From assembly GCF_021343995.1 (NCBI RefSeq), contig NZ_JAJTTE010000039.1, forward strand, positions 1-64,000: a DNA stretch of 64,000 bases, given 5' to 3'. This document shows positions 58,505-64,000 of the stretch, piece after piece. The stretch comes from Pseudonocardia terrae. Its GTDB lineage: Bacteria > Actinomycetota > Actinomycetes > Mycobacteriales > Pseudonocardiaceae. Position 1 is the first letter of the stretch. The number at the start of each line of letters is the position of its first letter. A program made the translations under genes and the position numbers. The notes under the pieces were generated by a model, which did no database searches, was not told the DNA's origin, and was given only the letters and a program-made list of their open reading frames with translations.

Positions 58505-59745
58505 CCCACCCTCCTGCCGGCGCGGGCAGCCGCGTCGTCGTCATCGGTGGGGGTCATGCCGCCGCGGCGCTCGTGGGCCTGCTCCGGCAGGAGGGGCACA
58601 CCGGCGAGGTCGTCCTCGTCGGTGACGAGCTGGACCATCCCTACCACCGTCCGCCGCTGTCGAAGAAGTTCGTCGACGGCGAGCTGGAGCAGTGGCTGCG
58701 CCCGCCCGAGTTCTACGGCGAGCAGAAGATCACCGTCCGGCTCGGCGAGCAGGCCGTCGCGATCGACCGGGCCGCGCGCACCGTGGCGCTCGACTCCGGC
58801 GCCGACCTGTCCTACGACGTGCTGGTGCTGGCCACCGGCGCTCGCCCACGGCCGCTCCCGGTCCCCGGCGCCGACCTGGGCGGGGTCGGCGCGCTGCGCA
58901 CCCTCGGCGACGCGCGGGCCCTGCGGAAGTGGATCGAGGAGGGTCGCAGGCTGCTGATCGTCGGCGGCGGCTACATCGGTCTGGAGGTCGCGGCCGTCGC
59001 CCGCTCGCGCGGGGTCGAGGCCGTCGTCCTCGAGCGCGAGGAGCGTGTGCTCGCCCGCGTGGCGAGCCCCGAGCTGTCCGCGATCATGAGCGGGTGCCAC
59101 ACCGACCGGGGGACCGTCATCCGCACGGAGGCGGCGGTCGTGGCGCTCGAGGGCGCGGACGGGCAGGTCCGGCGGGCCGTTCTCGACGGCGGCGACGCGG
59201 TCGACTGTGACGCCGTCCTGGTAGGCGTGGGAGCCCTGCCCCGGGACGAGCTCGCGACGGCAGCGGGGATCGAGACCGGCCCGCCGGGTCGCGGCGGGAT
59301 CCTGGTGGACGCCGGGGCGCGGACGAGTGACCCCGCCGTGCTCGCGATCGGCGACGTGACGTGTCGGCCCATTCCCGGGGTGGAGGGCCCGGCGCGGCTG
59401 GAGAGCATCCCGAGCGCCACCGAGCAGGCGAAGCAGGCGACCGCGACGATCCTCGGGAAGCCGCTCCCGGCGGCGGAGACGCCGTGGTTCTGGTCGGACC
59501 AGTTCGACCTGAAGCTGAAGATCGCGGGCATCGTCGCGCCGGGGACGCAGACCGTGCTGCGCGGTGACCCCGCGAGCGGGCGGTTCGCCCTGTTCCACCT
59601 GGTGGACGGTCGACCGGTGGCGGTCGAGTCCGCCAACGCCTCGCCGGAGTTCATGGCGGGCAAGAAGTGGATCGGCGCGGGCACCCGCGTCGACCCGGAG
59701 GTGCTGCGGGACGCGGACGCGGCGCTCCGCGGCGCCGCGCTCTGA
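58501..59745 (+). CDS. NAD(P)H-ferredoxin reductase (terpredoxin/putidaredoxin reductase type)
   Basis: 414 residues in a GTGA overlap with the P450. FAD-binding [11 protein letters not shown] (17-27), HRPPLSKKF flavin motif, NAD-binding [17 protein letters not shown] (about 157-173), and the second FAD motif [10 protein letters not shown]-terminal reductase domain [16 protein letters not shown]. It passes electrons from NAD(P)H to the ferredoxin encoded next. Confidence 0.92.
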   Translation: MTHPPAGAGSRVVVIGGGHAAAALVGLLRQEGHTGEVVLVGDELDHPYHRPPLSKKFVDGELEQWLRPPEFYGEQKITVRLGEQAVAIDRAARTVALDSGADLSYDVLVLATGARPRPLPVPGADLGGVGALRTLGDARALRKWIEEGRRLLIVGGGYIGLEVAAVARSRGVEAVVLEREERVLARVASPELSAIMSGCHTDRGTVIRTEAAVVALEGADGQVRRAVLDGGDAVDCDAVLVGVGALPRDELATAAGIETGPPGRGGILVDAGARTSDPAVLAIGDVTCRPIPGVEGPARLESIPSATEQAKQATATILGKPLPAAETPWFWSDQFDLKLKIAGIVAPGTQTVLRGDPASGRFALFHLVDGRPVAVESANASPEFMAGKKWIGAGTRVDPEVLRDADAALRGAAL

Positions 59746-59810
59746 CCCCTGTCCTTTCCGGACGCCATCAGAACCTGGCGAGCACACCCTCGCCCCAACC
59801 CAGGAGCACC

Positions 59811-60131
59811 ATGCCCAAGGTCACCTACGTGGTCCCCGACGGTTCCGTACACGACGTCGAGGTGCCGGCCGGACAGAGCGTCATGGACGGGTCGGTCCGC
59901 AACAACCTGCCCGGCATCGTCGCCGAATGCGGGGGGAGCTGCTCGTGCGCGACTTGCCACGTATACCTCGACGAGGAGTTCGCAGGCCTGTTCGACGAGG
60001 CCACGGACGAGGAACGGGACCTGCTGGAGTTCGCGGAGGGGGCCGACGCGCGCTCCCGGCTGTCCTGCCAGCTCATCGTCCGCGACGGATGTGACGGCGT
60101 GCGGATCAGCGTCCCGGACACGAACGGCTGA
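59811..60131 (+). CDS. [2Fe-2S] ferredoxin (terpredoxin/adrenodoxin type)
   Basis: 106 residues from ATG 59811. Cluster ligands C40, C46, C49 (ECGGSCSCATCHVY, C-x5-C-x2-C) and C86 (LSCQLIV). An extra Cys at 44 lies in the loop. VPAGQSVMDGSVRNNLPGIVAECGG is typical of P450 electron-donor ferredoxins. It links the reductase to the CYP108-like P450. Confidence 0.93.
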   Translation: MPKVTYVVPDGSVHDVEVPAGQSVMDGSVRNNLPGIVAECGGSCSCATCHVYLDEEFAGLFDEATDEERDLLEFAEGADARSRLSCQLIVRDGCDGVRISVPDTNG

Positions 60132-60184
60132 CCCGTCCCGCCCCGAGTAGTAGCCGCAGACAGCCGAGGAGCTGAAGAGAGCAC

Positions 60185-61651
<1,467 letters not shown>

Positions 61652-61681
61652 GCGCGGCGTCTGTCGAACGAAGGAGTTCCC

Positions 61682-62800
61682 ATGAAGAGCCGCGGAGCCA
61701 TCATCCGCCAGGCCCCTGGCAAGTTCGAGATCGCCGACCTGCTCGTCGACGACCCCCGGCAGAACGAGCTGCGGGTCAAGATGGTCGCGTCGGGCCTGTG
61801 CCACTCCGACGACCACATGACCACCGGCGACCTGCCGGTGGCCGTGTACCCGGTGTGCGGTGGCCACGAGGGCGGCGGCATCGTCGAGGCCGTCGGGCCG
61901 AACACCCCGGGCTACGAGGTCGGTGACAAGGTCATCTTCTCGTTCCTGCCCGCGTGTGGAAAGTGCCGCTGGTGCTCCACCGGGCACCAGAACCTGTGCG
62001 ACCTGGGAGCCAACGCGCTGCTCGGGGCGCGCTGGGACGACCCGACCAGCTTCCGGCTGCAGCTGGAGGACGGCACCCCGGTCGGCCAGGCGCTCGGCAT
62101 CTCGACGTTCGCCGAGCACACCACCGTCGCGGTCGACTCCGCGATCAAGGTGCCCGCCGACACCCCGCTCGAGAAGGCCTGCCTGCTCGGCTGCGCCGCG
62201 GGCACCGGCTGGGGCTCGGCGGTCAACACCGGCGGCGTCCGGGCCGGGGACACGGTGCTGATCCTCGGTTCCGGTGGCATCGGGGCGAACGCGGTCCAGG
62301 GCGCGGTGCACGCTGGCGCGGCCCGGGTGATCGTCGTCGACCCGGTGGCGTTCAAGCGCGATGTCGCGCTGTCGGTCGGCGCCACCCACGCCGTCGAGAC
62401 CGTCGAGGAGGGCACGGCCCTCGCCCAGAGCTTCACCAACGGCCAGGGCGCCGACGTCGCGATCGTCACGGTCGGCGTGATCACCGGTGACCACATCGGA
62501 CAGGCCTTCGCCGGCGTGCGCAAGCAGGGCACGGTCGTCGTGACCGCGCTCGGAAACGCCACCGAGGTCGGCATCCCGGTGCCGCTGCTCGAGCTGATCC
62601 TCTTCGAGAAGAAGATCAAGGGCTCGCTGTTCGGCTCCTCGAACCCGCGCGCAGACATCCCGAAGCTGCTCGACCTGTACCAGGCGGGCATCCTCAAGCT
62701 CGACGAGCTCATCACCACCGAGTACGCCCTCGACGACATCAACCAGGGCTACGAGGACATGCACGCCGGTCGCAACATCCGCGGCGTCATCCGGTTCTGA
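61682..62800 (+). CDS. NDMA-dependent-type zinc alcohol dehydrogenase (mycofactocin-linked)
   Basis: 372 residues. Catalytic zinc ligands C40 (SGLCHSD) and H62/E63 (GGHEG), structural zinc C92, C95, C98, C106 (ACGKCRWCSTGHQNLC), and NAD-binding LILGSGGIGANAVQG. The GLCHSDDH...GDLPV and GHQNLCDLGA blocks are those of the actinobacterial NDMA-dependent alcohol dehydrogenases, which hold NAD(H) tightly and are recycled by mycofactocin. AAGGAG precedes the ATG. Last gene of the P450 operon, followed by a terminator. Confidence 0.88.
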   Translation: MKSRGAIIRQAPGKFEIADLLVDDPRQNELRVKMVASGLCHSDDHMTTGDLPVAVYPVCGGHEGGGIVEAVGPNTPGYEVGDKVIFSFLPACGKCRWCSTGHQNLCDLGANALLGARWDDPTSFRLQLEDGTPVGQALGISTFAEHTTVAVDSAIKVPADTPLEKACLLGCAAGTGWGSAVNTGGVRAGDTVLILGSGGIGANAVQGAVHAGAARVIVVDPVAFKRDVALSVGATHAVETVEEGTALAQSFTNGQGADVAIVTVGVITGDHIGQAFAGVRKQGTVVVTALGNATEVGIPVPLLELILFEKKIKGSLFGSSNPRADIPKLLDLYQAGILKLDELITTEYALDDINQGYEDMHAGRNIRGVIRF

Positions 62801-62822
62801 CGAGCTTCCCGAGCCGGTCACG

Positions 62823-62860
62823 ACCCCGCCCCGCCCACCTCACGGTGGGCGGGGCGGGGT
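62823..62860. terminator. bidirectional terminator hairpin
   Basis: A perfect 17-bp stem, ACCCCGCCCCGCCCACC (62823-62839) and its complement (62844-62860), with a TCAC loop, between the P450 operon and the convergent SDR gene. Confidence 0.85.
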
Positions 62861-62877
62861 TCCGTCGTCCACGGGAG

Positions 62878-63687
62878 TCAGCCCATGCTGCTGCCGCCGT
62901 TGACGCCGATCACCTGGCCGGTCACGAAGCCGGACTCGGGCCGCAGGAGGTAGGCGACGGCGCCGGCGACCTCGGCGGGGTCGGCGGGCCGGGCCATCGG
63001 GATCAGCCGTACGGCGTCGTCGACCACGGGCTGCAAGGCGGACGGGAGTGTTCCCGCCTCGATCGCCATGGCCAGCTCCGAGGTCAGCGTGTAGGAGGGC
63101 GCGACTGTGTTGACCGCGACGCCGGCCTCGGCGAACTCCCGGGCGAGGCCGACGGCGAGGGCGTGGACGCCCCCCTTCGCGGCGTTGTAGACCGCGTGTG
63201 CGGTGAGCCCGTTGCGCACCGACTCCGCGCCGATGTTGACGATGCGCCCGCCGCCGCCGGCCACGAGATGGGGGAGCAGGGCCAACGTGGACCGCAGCGT
63301 CGTCCACAGGTTGTTGTCGATCGTCGCCCGCAGGGTCTCCTCGGTGTGGTCGAGCGTCGGCCGGATCACCCCGCCTCCGGCGTTGTTGACCAAGGCGTAG
63401 ACCTGCCCGAAGGCCCCGACGGCGGCTGTGAGCATCCGTTCCGCTGTGCCGGGGGCCGCGAGGTCACCGGCGAACCCGACCGGCGCAGGCACGCCCGCGC
63501 CGGGCACGAGAGCGTCGAGGCCGACCTCGAGCTCCTGCTCGTCGCGGGCAGCGACGAGCAACGAGGCACCGTCGCCGAGGAGCCGACGAGAGATGGCCAG
63601 TCCGATGCCGGTCGCCCCGCCGGTCACGATCACGGCCCGTTCGAGCAGCGGGCGGGCCCGGTCGATGGGCGGACCGGGGGCCGTCAC
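62878..63687 (-). CDS. short-chain dehydrogenase/reductase
   Basis: 269 residues from GTG 63687, which overlaps the upstream stop (GTGA). Cofactor motif TGGATGIGLAISRRLL, NNAGGG, catalytic Ser region IVNIGAESV, YNAAKGG and C-terminal GFVTGQVIGVNGGSSM. Coupled to a ring-hydroxylating dioxygenase beta subunit, it may be the cis-dihydrodiol dehydrogenase of that pathway, though the sequence itself is a generic FabG-like SDR. Confidence 0.85.
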   Translation of the reverse strand: MTAPGPPIDRARPLLERAVIVTGGATGIGLAISRRLLGDGASLLVAARDEQELEVGLDALVPGAGVPAPVGFAGDLAAPGTAERMLTAAVGAFGQVYALVNNAGGGVIRPTLDHTEETLRATIDNNLWTTLRSTLALLPHLVAGGGGRIVNIGAESVRNGLTAHAVYNAAKGGVHALAVGLAREFAEAGVAVNTVAPSYTLTSELAMAIEAGTLPSALQPVVDDAVRLIPMARPADPAEVAGAVAYLLRPESGFVTGQVIGVNGGSSMG

Positions 63688-64000
63688 AGGATGATCGCGA
63701 CGTCGGAGACCTGGCGGAGGCTGCCCATCCGCAGCACACACCGCTTCGACGCGACGCGCAGTCGGCTGTCGACCAGCCGCAGCCGGTAGTGGTAGCGGCC
63801 CGCGTAGGAGTACGAGCGCTCGCCGCGGAAGCGCCAGACCACGAACTCGGCCAGGACCGGCAGCTCGTCGCCCTCCACCGGGAGCAGGCGCACGTTCGTC
63901 ACCTGATGACTGGTGGCGGAGTGCGGGTACTCGCGGTGGGCCCGGCGGGAGTTGAGGCGCTCGACACGGCAGGACAGTCGGAGATGGTCGTCGTCGACCA
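63684..64000 (-). CDS. aromatic-ring-hydroxylating dioxygenase beta subunit (partial)
   Basis: The C-terminal 104 residues; the 5' part lies outside the window. NTF2-like fold with HLRLSCRVERLNSRRAHREYPHSATSHQVTNVRLLPV, EFVVWRFRGERSYSYAGRYHYRLR and the typical end RVASKRCVLRMGSLRQVSDVAIIL. The beta subunit is the structural partner of the Rieske alpha subunit in dioxygenases that add O2 to aromatic rings. The alpha-subunit gene is expected beyond 64000. Confidence 0.85.
   Translation of the reverse strand, partial: VDDDHLRLSCRVERLNSRRAHREYPHSATSHQVTNVRLLPVEGDELPVLAEFVVWRFRGERSYSYAGRYHYRLRLVDSRLRVASKRCVLRMGSLRQVSDVAIIL

Overview
This window is a very GC-rich actinobacterial chromosome segment. 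Gene content (WhiB, DUF2637, Rv3235-type and mycofactocin-type dehydrogenase families, a complete mce locus, P450 and ring-hydroxylating dioxygenase genes) fits a Pseudonocardia-like member of the Pseudonocardiales; this assignment is an inference from content and composition.

Region 1 (1-1158) is core chromosome: a VOC/glyoxalase protein, an AhpE-like peroxiredoxin and tRNA-Val(UAC). Region 2 (about 1159 to 24.5-25.6 kb) is an integrative element that starts at the 3' end of that tRNA. It carries a tyrosine recombinase fused to a GntR-type winged helix, a perfect SOS (LexA) box in front of a gene broken by an in-frame TGA, a Gabija antiphage pair (gajA/gajB) in a visibly lower-GC block, small DNA-binding regulators (MerR/excisionase types, XRE-TPR, GntR, WhiB), an APH-type phosphotransferase, a DUF2637 membrane protein, a TraD/VirD4-like coupling ATPase, a DUF4913 protein, a 1415-residue MobF relaxase-helicase, and a replication pair (prim-pol with a 1-bp frameshift, and a DUF3987 protein) followed by tandem 9-bp repeats and a long dyad. 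No mating-pair genes are intact; only a SCO6880-like fragment remains. The right attachment site was not found.

Region 3 (24.7-25.7 kb) is a gene graveyard: an SDR fragment joined to the SCO6880-like fragment on the minus strand and a multiply frameshifted aldehyde dehydrogenase on the plus strand. Region 4 (25.9-36.2 kb) is catabolic. An AcoR/MimR-like regulator diverges from an operon that reads as a cyclic-alcohol pathway: mycofactocin-type SDR (alcohol to ketone), Baeyer-Villiger monooxygenase (ketone to lactone/ester), metallo-beta-lactamase-fold hydrolase (lactone opening), FmdB-like zinc ribbon and acyl-CoA ligase. A second acyl-CoA ligase and a FadR-type regulator follow on the other strand.

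Region 5 (36.6-53.5 kb) is an mce lipid-import locus: a degenerate second ATPase, two small membrane proteins, two YrbE/MlaE permeases, an Mkl/MlaF ATPase, six consecutive MCE proteins, an RND/MMPL protein, a SurA-like foldase and a small membrane protein, mostly with overlapping start/stop codons. Region 6 (53.6-64 kb) has a GAF-LuxR regulator diverging from an MDR reductase and an enoyl-CoA hydratase, then a P450 operon with the gene content of the Pseudomonas terp (alpha-terpineol) operon: CYP108-like P450, ferredoxin reductase, [2Fe-2S] ferredoxin, aldehyde dehydrogenase and NDMA-dependent-type alcohol dehydrogenase. The window ends in a convergent SDR and a ring-hydroxylating dioxygenase beta subunit. 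A 13-bp motif (GGTCCAACRRTTC) lies twice in the LuxR/MDR promoter region and once directly before the first mce gene, which suggests that import and oxidation of the same hydrophobic substrate are co-regulated.
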